NCBI GenBank assembly: GCA_041394185.1
Contig: JAWKIQ010000002.1
Span: forward strand, 62,001 to 126,000
DNA: 64,000 nt
From: Acidimicrobiales bacterium
Lineage (GTDB): Bacteria; Actinomycetota; Acidimicrobiia; Acidimicrobiales; Poriferisodalaceae
Reading direction: 5' to 3'
Shown here: one piece after another, positions 8,492-20,104 of the stretch
How the letters are laid out: each line of letters begins with the position of its first letter
How positions within the stretch are numbered: position 1 is the first letter of the stretch
Position numbers and translations under genes: made by a program
Notes under the pieces: generated by a model
Seen by the model: only the letters and a program-made list of their open reading frames with translations
Database searches by the model: none
Told to the model about the DNA's origin: nothing

Positions 8492-9433
8492 GTGCCTATG
8501 GTGGACCGAATGCGACGGTTGATGGAGGTGCCCTGGGTTGCCTGGGCGTGGCGAACCATCCGAGACCTGTGGAACGAAATCAGCGACGACCGTGTCGGCG
8601 ACCTGGCGGCCTCCATCTCGTTCTTTGCCATCCTGGCCATGCCTGCGTCGGTGCTGGCGATGGTCACCGCCATGGGTTCCCTGTCCGGCCTGCTGGGCGA
8701 GAACCTCGCTGCCGACACCGAACAGGTGATCACCGACTATGTGTCGTCGACGTTCGAGAGCCAGGCTCTGACCGACACCGTGGCCGGCCTGTTCGAGCAG
8801 GACCGGTCGGGAATCTTGACCCTGTCGGTCGCCGTGGCCCTGTACTCGATCTCGCGCAGCTTCGCCGGGCTCGTCAGAGCACTCGACGTGGCCTACGACA
8901 TCGAGTCAGATCGATCTTGGCTCGACGTGAGGCTCACTGCGCTTGGGCTGGGCCTGGGTACGCTTGGCGCATCGGGTGCCGGCGTGTACTTCTTGTTCGC
9001 CGCACCTTCCGTCGGTCCTCTGGCGACGGTTCTGACCCCATTGGTGCTGCTGGCAGGGCTCAGCGCATGGATGGCGACGGTTTTTCACCTGGCACCAGAC
9101 CATCACACTCCCTGGCGCTACGACTTTCCCGGAGCACTCTTCACAGCCGTCGCCTGGGCCGTGCTGCTGCAGGGCTACACGGTGTATGTCAATGTGACCC
9201 GGGGCGGCAACGGCGCCGTGGGCGTGGTCAGCGCCGCTCTGTTGGCGTTCTCACTGGTGTACCTGCTGGCGATGACGCTGCTGATCGGAGCAGAGGTCAA
9301 CGGGCTGATCAGCCACCGCGCCGGCATTGCCCAACCGTCGCGGCGCCTGCATCACCTGCTGGCCGACAAGGATCTGCCACCGCCGCTCGACAAGCTCACT
9401 CGCCGCAGCTCAGACCGCCGCTCAGGTAGGTGA
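8492..9433 (+). CDS. YihY/BrkB-family integral membrane protein
   Basis: A 313-residue protein with about six transmembrane helices: near residues 43-63, 110-125, 150-172, 176-196, 212-232 and 245-268. The N-terminal D-D-R-V-G-D-LAASISFFAILAMPAS and the SISRSFAGLVRALDVAYDI segment are typical of the family. The family was once called ribonuclease BN; that activity belongs to another protein, and the true role is unknown, possibly transport. The C-terminal tail is cytoplasmic and basic. The last 38 bp overlap the end of the convergent lipoprotein gene. Confidence 0.85.
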   Translation: MPMVDRMRRLMEVPWVAWAWRTIRDLWNEISDDRVGDLAASISFFAILAMPASVLAMVTAMGSLSGLLGENLAADTEQVITDYVSSTFESQALTDTVAGLFEQDRSGILTLSVAVALYSISRSFAGLVRALDVAYDIESDRSWLDVRLTALGLGLGTLGASGAGVYFLFAAPSVGPLATVLTPLVLLAGLSAWMATVFHLAPDHHTPWRYDFPGALFTAVAWAVLLQGYTVYVNVTRGGNGAVGVVSAALLAFSLVYLLAMTLLIGAEVNGLISHRAGIAQPSRRLHHLLADKDLPPPLDKLTRRSSDRRSGR

Positions 9434-10112
9434 CGGCATCGGCGTCGAGCGTGGCCCACATGTCACCGAAGCGTGCGCTGGGAGGCAACGACTCGTCCCC
9501 CTCGTCGAACTCTGCGTCTGGATAGGCATCGGCGATCTCGGCCGGTGAACTGCCCAAGCCGATGCCCAACGGGGTCCGAAGCCCGAACACATCACCGTTT
9601 CCGTGGTCGAAGTACGCCCAGCTGAAGAAGGTGCGATCGTCGTCGGGTCCACCGAACAACAGTTGCAGCGAGCCATACGTGACCCCCCTGACCTCCGAGC
9701 CTGGGCAGGTGCCGAAACCCGAGAAACTGTCGACCCACCCCGAGTCTTCGGTGGCCGGCCCGAAGATGCCGCCCATGTACTCCAGAACGGTGTCGACGTC
9801 GCGACCGAACCCCACGGGGCCCAACCCGCCGCCATGCAGCGACAGACCCGTCGGACCCGGATCGACCGTGGTCGGCGGAGTGGTCGTCGTCGTGGTTTCG
9901 GCCTCGGCGGCGCTAGTGGTGGTGGTGTTGGCCTCGGTGGTGGTGGTCTGCGAAGCGGCCGTGGTTGTGCTGGCATCGGCCTCGGTGGTGCCGGTGGCCT
10001 CGCTGGTCGAGGTGGCGAAGGTCGTTTCGCTGCTGGAATCGTCGCTGTCGCTGCAGGCGGAAAGCACTGCGATCAGCAAGACCAGGGCGGTCACGGCGGC
10101 TTTGCGGGTCAT
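9396..10112 (-). CDS. Putative lipoprotein with Thr-rich linker
   Basis: A 238-residue exported protein. The ATG at 10112 gives a clean type II signal (MTRKAAVTALVLLIAVLSAC) with lipobox LSAC and Cys20. An acidic Ser stretch and then a long Thr/Glu/Ala linker (about residues 28-85) tether a globular domain of roughly 150 residues. That domain has two cysteines (GTCPGS and GLSCGE) and a pattern that recurs in actinobacterial secreted proteins (GLGPVGFGRDVDTVLEYM, then GLRTPLGIGLGSS). No enzyme motif is seen. An earlier start at 10193 would spoil the signal peptide. Confidence 0.7.
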   Translation of the reverse strand: MTRKAAVTALVLLIAVLSACSDSDDSSSETTFATSTSEATGTTEADASTTTAASQTTTTEANTTTTSAAEAETTTTTTPPTTVDPGPTGLSLHGGGLGPVGFGRDVDTVLEYMGGIFGPATEDSGWVDSFSGFGTCPGSEVRGVTYGSLQLLFGGPDDDRTFFSWAYFDHGNGDVFGLRTPLGIGLGSSPAEIADAYPDAEFDEGDESLPPSARFGDMWATLDADAVTYLSGGLSCGE

Positions 10113-10205
10113 GGCGACCAAGGTAGGCCCAAAGGGGATGCCGGTTGCGTCATGGGCGCCGCCCGAGCCATGTGTGCTGGAATATCGCTCCATGGAGACC
10201 CTGTC

Positions 10206-11057
10206 ATGGTGAACGACCAGTCCCCACCAGCCGACGAGCGAGGGCTTTTTCTCGACGACCTCGAGGCCAAATTCGACACCTTCCAGGCGTTACGCAAGTC
10301 CGACAAGGCGGCCGCCGACGCTGTCCTCGACCAGCTGGGCGCAAGCGACGAGCTCGACCGGCAGATACTGCTGGAAGTCTCCGCCAGGCGCCCACTGGGC
10401 AGGCCCGATCGCTTCCCGGCCGCCCATGCCCTGGCGGTGCGCTCGCTCGAGGTTCTCGACCGCAACGGCACGCGCCAGATAAAGGTCAAGGCGGCCGGTC
10501 CGCTCGACCCCGTCGCCTCCTATCTGGTCCAGCTGGTGACCGGGTTCATCGTGCGCAGCTACGTGTCGAGCGCCATCGACTCGATGCACAAGCTCTACGC
10601 CAGGCGTTGGGCCAATGCGCTGGTAGACGACCCCGCCAGGGCGATGCTGGGACGGGCGCGGTACGAAACCGAGAAGCTACAGAGCGGATTCAAGCGAAAC
10701 CCGCTGGGTGTGCCCACCTTCCTGCTCGGTGGCGCCGCCGTTTCGGCGGCGGGCACGGCGATGCAACAGGTGGTGACCTCGGCTCTGACTTCGACTTGGA
10801 GCAAGGTCGTTGCCACCATCGTGCTGGCTGCGGTGTTCGGCGCCATCAGCTGGATCGTCATCCGGGGCGCAGCCATCGCCAGGCGCCGAATCAGGCTGAC
10901 CAGCCGAGATGCACTCGACGCGCTCTGGGAAACCATCGGACGCTGCGGCCATCCGCCCGGCGACCAGTCGAAGACCTTTGCTCTGATCGCTCTGATCATC
11001 CTCGCCGTCGGCTGGCTGAGTATTCCGATCGGGTTGGTCGTGAGTTTCCTCACCTGA
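10206..11057 (+). CDS. Hypothetical membrane protein
   Basis: A 283-residue protein of unknown function. The N-terminal half is soluble, helical and charged (about 1-110). It is followed by an amphipathic stretch and three hydrophobic segments at about 165-185, 195-218 and 258-281. The ATG at 10206 was chosen; a GTG one codon later is possible. It is divergent from the Thr-rich lipoprotein and precedes smpB by 43 bp on the same strand, so it may share transcription with smpB. No conserved domain is recognised. Confidence 0.6.
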   Translation: MVNDQSPPADERGLFLDDLEAKFDTFQALRKSDKAAADAVLDQLGASDELDRQILLEVSARRPLGRPDRFPAAHALAVRSLEVLDRNGTRQIKVKAAGPLDPVASYLVQLVTGFIVRSYVSSAIDSMHKLYARRWANALVDDPARAMLGRARYETEKLQSGFKRNPLGVPTFLLGGAAVSAAGTAMQQVVTSALTSTWSKVVATIVLAAVFGAISWIVIRGAAIARRRIRLTSRDALDALWETIGRCGHPPGDQSKTFALIALIILAVGWLSIPIGLVVSFLT

Positions 11058-11100
11058 TCTGGGGCCTATCTGCGTACGCTCTTCCCAGGAGTTCGAAGGC

Positions 11101-11589
11101 ATGGTCAAGCAGCACGACAACGGAGATCGGGTCATCTCGTCCAACCGGCGCGCCCGGCGTAACTACGACGTGCTCGACACCTACGAGGCCGGCATCCAAC
11201 TCTCGGGGTCCGAGGTCAAGTCGTTGCGCGACGCCAAGGTGCAGATAGCCGACGGTTTCGCCCGGGTCGACAACAAGGGCGAGGTCTGGCTTCACGGAGT
11301 GGTCATCTCTCCTTGGGCCCACTCTTCTCGCCACACCGGTCACATCACCGACCGGCGACGCAAACTGCTGTTGCACCGAGCCGAAATAGACAAGCTGCGG
11401 GCGCGTACCGAACAAGAGCACCTGTCGCTCATCCCGATGTCGATCTATTTCAAGGACGGACGGGCCAAGGTCGAGTTGGCGCTGGCCCGCGGTCGCCGCG
11501 ACTACGACAAGCGCCAGGTGATCGCCAAGCGCGACGCAGACCTCGAGGCTCGACGTGCCCTGGCTCATCGCTCCCGGCGCCGCGACTAG
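11101..11589 (+). CDS. smpB: SsrA-binding protein SmpB
   Basis: A 162-residue RNA-binding protein that delivers tmRNA to stalled ribosomes. The OB-fold core shows NRRARRNYDVLDTYEAGIQLSGSEVKSLR, then PWAHSSRHTGHITDRRRKLLLH. The basic C-terminal tail (RGRRDYDKRQ, ending HRSRRRD) is the segment that enters the mRNA channel. The length is standard. The tmRNA gene starts 54 bp after the stop, so protein and RNA partners are encoded side by side. Confidence 0.96.
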   Translation: MVKQHDNGDRVISSNRRARRNYDVLDTYEAGIQLSGSEVKSLRDAKVQIADGFARVDNKGEVWLHGVVISPWAHSSRHTGHITDRRRKLLLHRAEIDKLRARTEQEHLSLIPMSIYFKDGRAKVELALARGRRDYDKRQVIAKRDADLEARRALAHRSRRRD

Positions 11590-11617
11590 TCGCCGGGGAG
11601 CTGTCACACCCGGCCGA

Positions 11618-11623
11618 TACAAT
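11618..11623 (+). promoter_or_regulatory. Candidate -10 element for ssrA
   Basis: TACAAT, close to the consensus TATAAT, lies about 20 bp upstream of the mature tmRNA 5' end. No convincing -35 hexamer is seen at the right distance. RNase P would trim the transcript to the mature end. Confidence 0.4.
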
Positions 11624-11643
11624 CGAAGGACCAATTCACACCA

Positions 11644-12021
11644 GGGGGTGATCGGTTTCGACTTCGGCAGTTGAAGTGAGAGAAGCGAGCCGTGGTCTCC
11701 GGAGCCACGTTAAAGAGCCGGAACACACAACAAACGCCAACGTTTCTAACGACGACCTGGCGCTCGCTGCCTGATCAAGCTTCGGCTTAGTCAGTAAGTG
11801 AGTTGGCCGCCGATTCCATGCCCTGCGGAGTCGGCGTGCCTTCATGAAGCGGGGCTCATCTGCAACGAATGCCGACGGCTTTGCGGAAACATCTCAGTCG
11901 GATAAGGAGCTTGCGGGCTGTCGATGGCCCTCATCCTCCCGACAATCGCTCATCGACTGCGCTCGGTGAAGACTCATAGATGCGTCGAAGGACGCGGGTT
12001 CGATTCCCGCCACCTCCACCA
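11644..12021 (+). ncRNA. ssrA: Transfer-messenger RNA (tmRNA)
   Basis: A 378-nt one-piece tmRNA. The 5' GGGGGTG (11644-11650) pairs with CACCTCC (12011-12017) to form the acceptor stem, followed by an encoded ACCA end. The conserved GATCGGTTTCGACTTC follows the 5' end, and a T-arm with GGGTTCGATTCCC precedes the 3' end. The tag frame starts at the GCC resume codon (11736) and reads ANVSNDDLALAA, then TGA (11772-11774). The LALAA ending matches the proteolysis signal of other tmRNA tags. SmpB is encoded immediately upstream. Confidence 0.95.
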
Positions 12022-12100
12022 CACGACACTGGCCGGTCGGCCCTGCCTTGGGTCTGGCAACCGGTCGGTGTCGTCGCGAGAGCCTTGTAGGGTCGGCCTA

Positions 12101-12601
12101 GTGAGTCTGCACAGACCTTCCCCCGACCCGGTGGGTCCAGGCCAAGAGTCTGTCTGGTCTTACCCGCGGCCGCCGGCTCTAGAACGCGTCGAACGGCATG
12201 TCTGCGTCCGGCTGGGCGGTTTGGTGATCGCCGAAACCAAGCACGCCCTGCGGGTATTGGAGACATCACACCCGCCCACCTATTACGTGCCGCACAACGG
12301 TGTCGAATGGAGCTTCTTCGAGCCCGCGGTCGGGACGAGTTTTTGTGAGTGGAAGGGCGATGCCACCTACTGGACTGTCACGGCTGGCACCGCCTCGGTC
12401 GTCGGCAGGGCCTGGAGCTACCAGAACCCGAGCCGCAGCTTCGCCGCGATAGCCGGCGCGGTCGCCTTCTACCCCGCCCACTTCGAGTGCTACGTCGACG
12501 ACGAACGGGTGAGGCCCCAACCCGGGGAGTTCTATGGGGGCTGGATCACCGACGAGATCAAGGGCCCCTTCAAGGGAATCCCAGGCTCGATGTGGTGGTA
12601 G
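12101..12601 (+). CDS. DUF427 domain protein
   Basis: A 166-residue protein with one DUF427 domain. Seen are the VWSYPRPP entry, the VRLGGLVIAETKHALRVLETSHPPTYYVP core, and FCEWKGDATYW followed by a final AFYPAHFECYVDDERV strand. The family is small, compact and of unknown biochemical role. The GTG at 12101 lies 79 bp after tmRNA. An upstream in-frame extension would run back into the tmRNA gene and is rejected. The stop is 4 bp from the stop of the convergent phosphotransferase gene. Confidence 0.82.
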   Translation: MSLHRPSPDPVGPGQESVWSYPRPPALERVERHVCVRLGGLVIAETKHALRVLETSHPPTYYVPHNGVEWSFFEPAVGTSFCEWKGDATYWTVTAGTASVVGRAWSYQNPSRSFAAIAGAVAFYPAHFECYVDDERVRPQPGEFYGGWITDEIKGPFKGIPGSMWW

Positions 12602-12605
12602 CCGG

Positions 12606-13667
12606 CTAGCCCAGCAAGTCCAGAGAGTCGTGGTCTATCGCCATGTCGGCGCTGCGCGAGGCCATCACGGCGAACATCTTGTTGCCCCGTTCGGTCTCGA
12701 TGACTATCTGGCTGGCGACTACCGACATGAACAGGCCTGCCGGAGCCAAACGGCGATACTGCTCCCAAACCCATTCGGGTTGTACCTGGACGCCCGCGGC
12801 GCCGAGCCCCGCCACATATCGCTCGACGATGTCGGATTCGATCTCACGCCTCAATTCGGGTGTCGGGCCGGTGCCCATGAAATATGAGAGGTCGTTCAGC
12901 GGCGCACCGTGACTGACCGTCTGCCAGTCCACCACCGCCAGACCGGCCTGCGGGTGGAACATCATGTTGTCGAGGCGATAGTCGCCATGAGTAACCACCA
13001 TCGGTCCGCCAGGAACGTCGATCCACTCGGCGACGTGTTCACCGAGACGTAGGGCAACATCGACATGGCGGGGGTCGACAAGGGGACCGATCTGCTCGAC
13101 CCATCCCGGCAGCAGCGTGCGATACAGGGCCGCGTGATGATCGACCGACTCGCCCACCCGGCGCATCAACCACTCGATCTCGAACAGCGACGGATCGTTC
13201 CACCTAGGAGCTTGAAGACCGACCAGCTGATCGACGGCGTCCTCGGCCTCGGCGGCACCGCAGCCGGCGATCTGGTCGCCCTGCCGTCTTGGCGCGAGGT
13301 CTTCGAGGATCAGTACGAAGTCGCCCACTTCGAGATCGACGTCGGCGTGATAACACCGCGCAACCCTGATGTCGACGGTGGCGGCGATATCGGTATAGAA
13401 CCGCACCTCGCGCTGATAGGCGCCCGTCGACCCGGTCGCGCGGCTGGTGTCGTTGTCGGACGGGAATTTGCCGACGACGGTCCGCAGTGGATGATCGGGG
13501 TCTGACCAGGTGAGCTCATAGCGAACGTTCTCGCCCATCTGCCCCGAGCCGACCTGGGTTGCGGTGATGGCCTCGAGCTTGGCGCCGTCGCTGGCACCGG
13601 CTCGGTCGAGAACCCGCCCGAGCCAGTCGGCCGAGACGTTCTGGCCGTCGGAGATGAGCTCGATCAT
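12606..13667 (-). CDS. Aminoglycoside-phosphotransferase-like kinase
   Basis: A 353-residue protein with the protein-kinase-like APH fold. The catalytic loop is VVTHGDYRLDNMMF (about 235-248) and the metal-binding Asp is in LAVVDWQ. An N-terminal GQMGENVRYELTW nucleotide-loop segment and the Lys in VVGKFPSD are consistent with ATP binding. It resembles the choline-kinase/ecdysteroid-kinase-like members common in environmental actinobacteria, so antibiotic resistance should not be assumed. It lies 22 bp downstream of an enoyl-CoA hydratase gene and may be cotranscribed with it. The substrate is unknown. Confidence 0.8.
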   Translation of the reverse strand: MIELISDGQNVSADWLGRVLDRAGASDGAKLEAITATQVGSGQMGENVRYELTWSDPDHPLRTVVGKFPSDNDTSRATGSTGAYQREVRFYTDIAATVDIRVARCYHADVDLEVGDFVLILEDLAPRRQGDQIAGCGAAEAEDAVDQLVGLQAPRWNDPSLFEIEWLMRRVGESVDHHAALYRTLLPGWVEQIGPLVDPRHVDVALRLGEHVAEWIDVPGGPMVVTHGDYRLDNMMFHPQAGLAVVDWQTVSHGAPLNDLSYFMGTGPTPELRREIESDIVERYVAGLGAAGVQVQPEWVWEQYRRLAPAGLFMSVVASQIVIETERGNKMFAVMASRSADMAIDHDSLDLLG

Positions 13668-13689
13668 CGAGTCAACCCCTCGATCACGA

Positions 13690-14595
13690 TCACGAGAACC
13701 TCCGCTCTTCCCACCAGGGGAAGAAGTCTGGCATATCCGTTACGGCCGACATCGTGAACTCGGCGGGGCGCTTCTCGAGGAACGACACCACGCCCTCCTT
13801 GGCGTCGGCTCCCTGGCCAAGGGCCTTGATGGCCCGAGAGTCGACCTTGTGAGCCTCCATCGGGTGGTCGGCTCCGAGCATCTTCCACATCATGTGCCTG
13901 GTCATCGCGACCGAAACCGCCGACGTGTTCTGGGCGATCTCGGCGGCGATCTCGCGCGCCGCGGGCAAGAGATCGTCGGGTGCGTGCAGTGATCGGACCA
14001 AACCGCCGGCCAGGGCCTCATCGGCACCGAACACCCGACCCGAGAAAGTCCACTCGAGAGCCTGGCTGAGGCCGACCACCCGGGTGAGGAACCACGACGA
14101 ACACGCCTCGGGGACAATGCCGCGCCGGGCGAACACGAAGCCCAGCTTGGCGTTGGTCGAAGCCAGCCGGATGTCCATCGGCAAGGTCATGGTGACGCCA
14201 ACGCCCACAGCCGGACCATTGATGGCGGCGATCAGGGGCTTGCGGCTCTCGAACAGTCGAAGGGTCAGGCGACCGCCGCCGTCGCGCAGTCGCTCGAGCG
14301 CGTCATCGTCACCCCGTTGTTGGTCGCGCTCGGAAGCATCTGAACGATTGTCGTAGTCGAAGGTGTTGGCGCCCTCGCTGAGATCGGCGCCGGCACAGAA
14401 TCCACGACCCGCTCCGGTGACGATCACCGCTCTGACGTCGTCGTTGGCGTCGGTCTCGTCGATGGCGGAGATCATCTCGGCCATCATCTTCGCCGTGAAG
14501 GCGTTGAGCCGATCGGGCCGGTTCAGCGTGATGGTGGCGATGTTGTCCTCGACATCGAGAGTGATCGTCTCGTAGGGCACGGGCGCTCCGTTCAT
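13690..14595 (-). CDS. Enoyl-CoA hydratase/isomerase family protein
   Basis: A 301-residue crotonase-fold protein that acts on acyl-CoA thioesters. Features are NRPDRLNAFTAKMM, the first oxyanion motif GRGFCAGADLS, the second KPLIAAINGPAVGVG, and the RGIVPEACSSWFL helix holding a Glu at the usual acid-base position. The length slightly exceeds the typical 260 because of a charged insert after ADLS (about residues 80-105). The ATG at 14595 has GGAG upstream and is preferred to the one at 14619. The exact substrate is unknown; it is the last core-metabolism gene before ftsX, 53 bp away. Confidence 0.87.
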   Translation of the reverse strand: MNGAPVPYETITLDVEDNIATITLNRPDRLNAFTAKMMAEMISAIDETDANDDVRAVIVTGAGRGFCAGADLSEGANTFDYDNRSDASERDQQRGDDDALERLRDGGGRLTLRLFESRKPLIAAINGPAVGVGVTMTLPMDIRLASTNAKLGFVFARRGIVPEACSSWFLTRVVGLSQALEWTFSGRVFGADEALAGGLVRSLHAPDDLLPAAREIAAEIAQNTSAVSVAMTRHMMWKMLGADHPMEAHKVDSRAIKALGQGADAKEGVVSFLEKRPAEFTMSAVTDMPDFFPWWEERRFS

Positions 14596-14648
14596 AGGCG
14601 GCGCTCCATGTTGCCCCACCGGCGACGCCAGGACTCAACCGTGGCCGC

Positions 14649-15536
14649 TCAGACGTCGAGGAACTTCCCGGCGGCGAAGGCCGAGCCGATCGCACCGAGA
14701 AACAGCGCTATCAGTACAACCAGCAGCGCGGTGCTGCTGAACTGATCGGGCAAGACCTTGAGGTCACCGAAGATGGCCACGTCGCTCAGGTTGTTGAGGA
14801 CACCACCCATCCAGCCGCGACTGCTGATCAGCAACAAGACACCGAGGACTCCGCCGACGAAGCCGTTGATGAGACCCTCGATGATGAACGGGAAGCGGAT
14901 GAACGAGTTGGTTGCCCCGACCAGCTTCTGGACCTCGATCTCGCGACGCCTGGCGAACATGGCGACCCGAATCGAGTTGTAGATCAAGAGCACCGATGCG
15001 AGCGCCAAGAACGCGGACAGCAACAACAACACCCGGTTCATGGTGGCGCCCAAATCGCGCAGTTGCCGGATGCTGTCTTGGGCGCTGACCACCTCGAACA
15101 CCCCGGGCCTCACCGAGAACTGAGCCGCAAGCGAGGCGATGACATCGGCCGAGGCCTCGCGGGGCACTATGCGATATGAGGGTGGAAGACGCTCGGGGTC
15201 GACGGTGTCGGCGAAGTCGGGAAAGAACGTCACGAACTCGTTGTAGGCCTCGGCCTTTCCGAAGTACTTGACGTTCTCGACGTCGGGATGGCTGGACAGC
15301 TCTGCGCCGATCGAGTCGCTCTGGGCGCCGGTGATGGCAGGGTCGAGGAAGACGATGAACTCGACGCCCTCTTGCCAGCGCTGGGTTGCGTTATCGACGG
15401 CGTGGCGGGCCAGGAGCACGCCGCCAACCAGCATCGCGGCGATGGCCACGGTGAGAATTGCGGCCAAGGTCAAGGTGACGTTGCGGCGAATGTTGATGGA
15501 GGTTTCGCGAAGGAAGTATCCGAGACGGGCAATCAT
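14649..15536 (-). CDS. ftsX: Cell division protein FtsX
   Basis: A 295-residue permease-like protein of the FtsEX complex. It has four transmembrane segments: one near residues 21-44, then a large extracytoplasmic loop (about 45-170), then three at about 175-200, 220-245 and 265-290. The loop activates peptidoglycan hydrolases, RipC-type in actinobacteria. The cytoplasmic segment with FARRREIEVQKLVGATNSFIRFPFIIEG is diagnostic. The ATG at 15536 overlaps the ftsE stop (ATGA), as in most actinobacteria. Confidence 0.95.
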   Translation of the reverse strand: MIARLGYFLRETSINIRRNVTLTLAAILTVAIAAMLVGGVLLARHAVDNATQRWQEGVEFIVFLDPAITGAQSDSIGAELSSHPDVENVKYFGKAEAYNEFVTFFPDFADTVDPERLPPSYRIVPREASADVIASLAAQFSVRPGVFEVVSAQDSIRQLRDLGATMNRVLLLLSAFLALASVLLIYNSIRVAMFARRREIEVQKLVGATNSFIRFPFIIEGLINGFVGGVLGVLLLISSRGWMGGVLNNLSDVAIFGDLKVLPDQFSSTALLVVLIALFLGAIGSAFAAGKFLDV

Positions 15537-16228
15537 GAGTAGACGCCCTCCTTTTGATCTCGTACCAGCCGCCCGCTGTCGAGCTCGACGACCCGACGCC
15601 TCATCTCGTCGACGATGCCTCGGTCGTGAGTCGCCATGACGATAGTGGTTCCGGTCTTGTTGATGCGGTCGAGCAACCGCATGATGCCCTTCGAAGTGAC
15701 AGGGTCGAGGTTTCCCGTCGGCTCGTCTGCCAACAGGATCAGTGGTCTGTTGACGAACGCTCGCGCGATCGACACCCGCTGCTGCTCGCCACCGGACAGC
15801 TCGTGCGGGAAGTTCGACTCCTTGGAGGCCAGACCGACCAGGTCGAGGATGGCCGGGACCTGTGTCGCGACCACACTGGTGGGCCGCCCGATGACCTCGA
15901 GCGCAAACGCGACGTTCTCGTAGACGGTCTTGTTGGGCAGCAGCTTGAAGTCCTGGAAGACGCTGCCGATGTTGCGGCGCAGGTAAGGCACCTTCCACGA
16001 AGACAGCTCGTTGACCTCTTTGCCCGCAACCCACACTCGGCCACCGTCGGGCACCTCTTGTTTGGTGAGCAGGCGCAGCAGCGTCGACTTGCCCGAACCC
16101 GTCGCCCCCACCAGGAAGTCGAACTCGCCCTTGGCGATGTCGAGGCTGACGCCGTTGAGCGCGGCCGTGGGAGGCATGCTGCGGCCGCCAGGCCTATAGA
16201 CCTTGGAAACATTCTCGAGTCGGATCAT
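15533..16228 (-). CDS. ftsE: Cell division ATP-binding protein FtsE
   Basis: A 231-residue ABC ATPase. Walker A is VGATGSGKST, the signature is LSGGEQQRVSIARA, Walker B is LILLADEPTGNLD, and the switch His is in ATHDRGIVDEM. It powers FtsX at the division site. The start overlaps the prfB stop (ATGA) and the stop overlaps ftsX, so the three genes form one translationally coupled unit. Confidence 0.96.
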   Translation of the reverse strand: MIRLENVSKVYRPGGRSMPPTAALNGVSLDIAKGEFDFLVGATGSGKSTLLRLLTKQEVPDGGRVWVAGKEVNELSSWKVPYLRRNIGSVFQDFKLLPNKTVYENVAFALEVIGRPTSVVATQVPAILDLVGLASKESNFPHELSGGEQQRVSIARAFVNRPLILLADEPTGNLDPVTSKGIMRLLDRINKTGTTIVMATHDRGIVDEMRRRVVELDSGRLVRDQKEGVYS

Positions 16229-17336
16229 GACTCAGCGGCTCCGTGCTCCTGGTTCCAGCGCAACCACGCCTCCATGAACGCGTCGACATCTCCGTCGAGC
16301 ACTGAATCGGGATTGCCCACTTCGTAGCCCGATCTCAGGTCTTTCACCTGTTGATACGGAGCCAGCACATAGGACCTGATCTGGCTTCCCCATGCCACGT
16401 CGCGCTGTTCGCCCGCCAGAGCATTCATGGCAGCCTCGCGCTCTTCGCGCTGACGAGCGGCCAACTTGGCGGCCAACATCTGCATGGCGCGGTCCTTGTT
16501 CTGGTGCTGGCTGCGTTCGTTCTGGCAGGCGACCACGGTGCCCGTCGGCAGGTGGGTGATACGAACCGCCGAGTCGGTGACGTTGACGTGCTGACCACCC
16601 GCACCCGAGGACCGGTAGGTGTCGATACGCAGGTCTTTTTCGTCGATGTCGACCTCGTCGGAGACCGCGTCGAAGAACGGCACCACCTTCAGGGCCGCGA
16701 AGGCGGTCTGGCGGCGGGCGTTGGCGTCGAAGGGCGAAATGCGCACCAGGCGGTGGACGCCGCGCTCGGCCTGGAGGTAACCGAACGCATAGCGGCCCCG
16801 AACGATGAAGGTGGCAGACGAGATGCCTGCCTCCTGGCCTTCGGTGACCTCTTGGATCTCGACGTCGAAGCCCTTCTTGTCGGCCCAGCGCAGATACATG
16901 CGCAACAACATCTCGGCCCAGTCCTGGGCGTCGGTGCCGCCCGCACCCGAGTTGATGTCGCAGACCGCATCCTTGTCGTCGTGCTCGCCCGAAAGCAACG
17001 AACGCAGCTCGACATCGTCGAAGCGCCTGCCCAGATCGGTTATCGCGTCCGCGATCTCGGCTTCATGTGAATCGTCGCCCTCGTCGGCCGCCAGCTCGTA
17101 CAAGACCTCGGTGTTCTCGAGGTCTTCGGTGAGACCCTCGAAAGTCGATATGTCGTCCTGAAGTTCGCGAAGCTCGGTGGTGACCTTGCGAGCCTGTTCT
17201 GGGTCGTCCCAGAGGTCGGGCCTGGAGGCATCGGATTCCAGTTGCACGACTCGGTCGCGGGCGGGGCCGATCCGCAGGTAGCCCTCGGCTTGAGACAGCC
17301 GGGCGTTCAGGTCCTTGAACGCGTCGGAGAAGTCTT

Positions 17337-17340
<4 letters not shown>
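16225..17340 (-). CDS. prfB: Peptide chain release factor 2
   Basis: A 371-residue class I release factor that reads UGA and UAA. The GGQ peptidyl-hydrolysis motif is in SSGAGGQHVNVTDS (about 245-250). The stop-recognition tripeptide SPF is seen in RISPFDANARRQT. The start chosen is a TTG at 17340 overlapping the secA stop (TTGA), which gives LKDFSDAFKDLNARL. The frame is open without an internal UGA, so the autoregulatory +1 frameshift found in many other bacteria is absent. An earlier in-frame start at 17397 would lie inside secA and is not supported by homology. Confidence 0.94.
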
Positions 17341-20045
<2,705 letters not shown>

Positions 20046-20104
20046 CGAAGCCAAGGGTACCGGTGCTGCAACCTGTTGCCCGGGCGGCTCGCGATGTGGC
20101 CTGA

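Noticed and set aside
11924..12100. Upstream extension of the DUF427 gene
   Set aside because: It would overlap the 3' end of tmRNA, including the T-arm; homology starts after the GTG at 12101.
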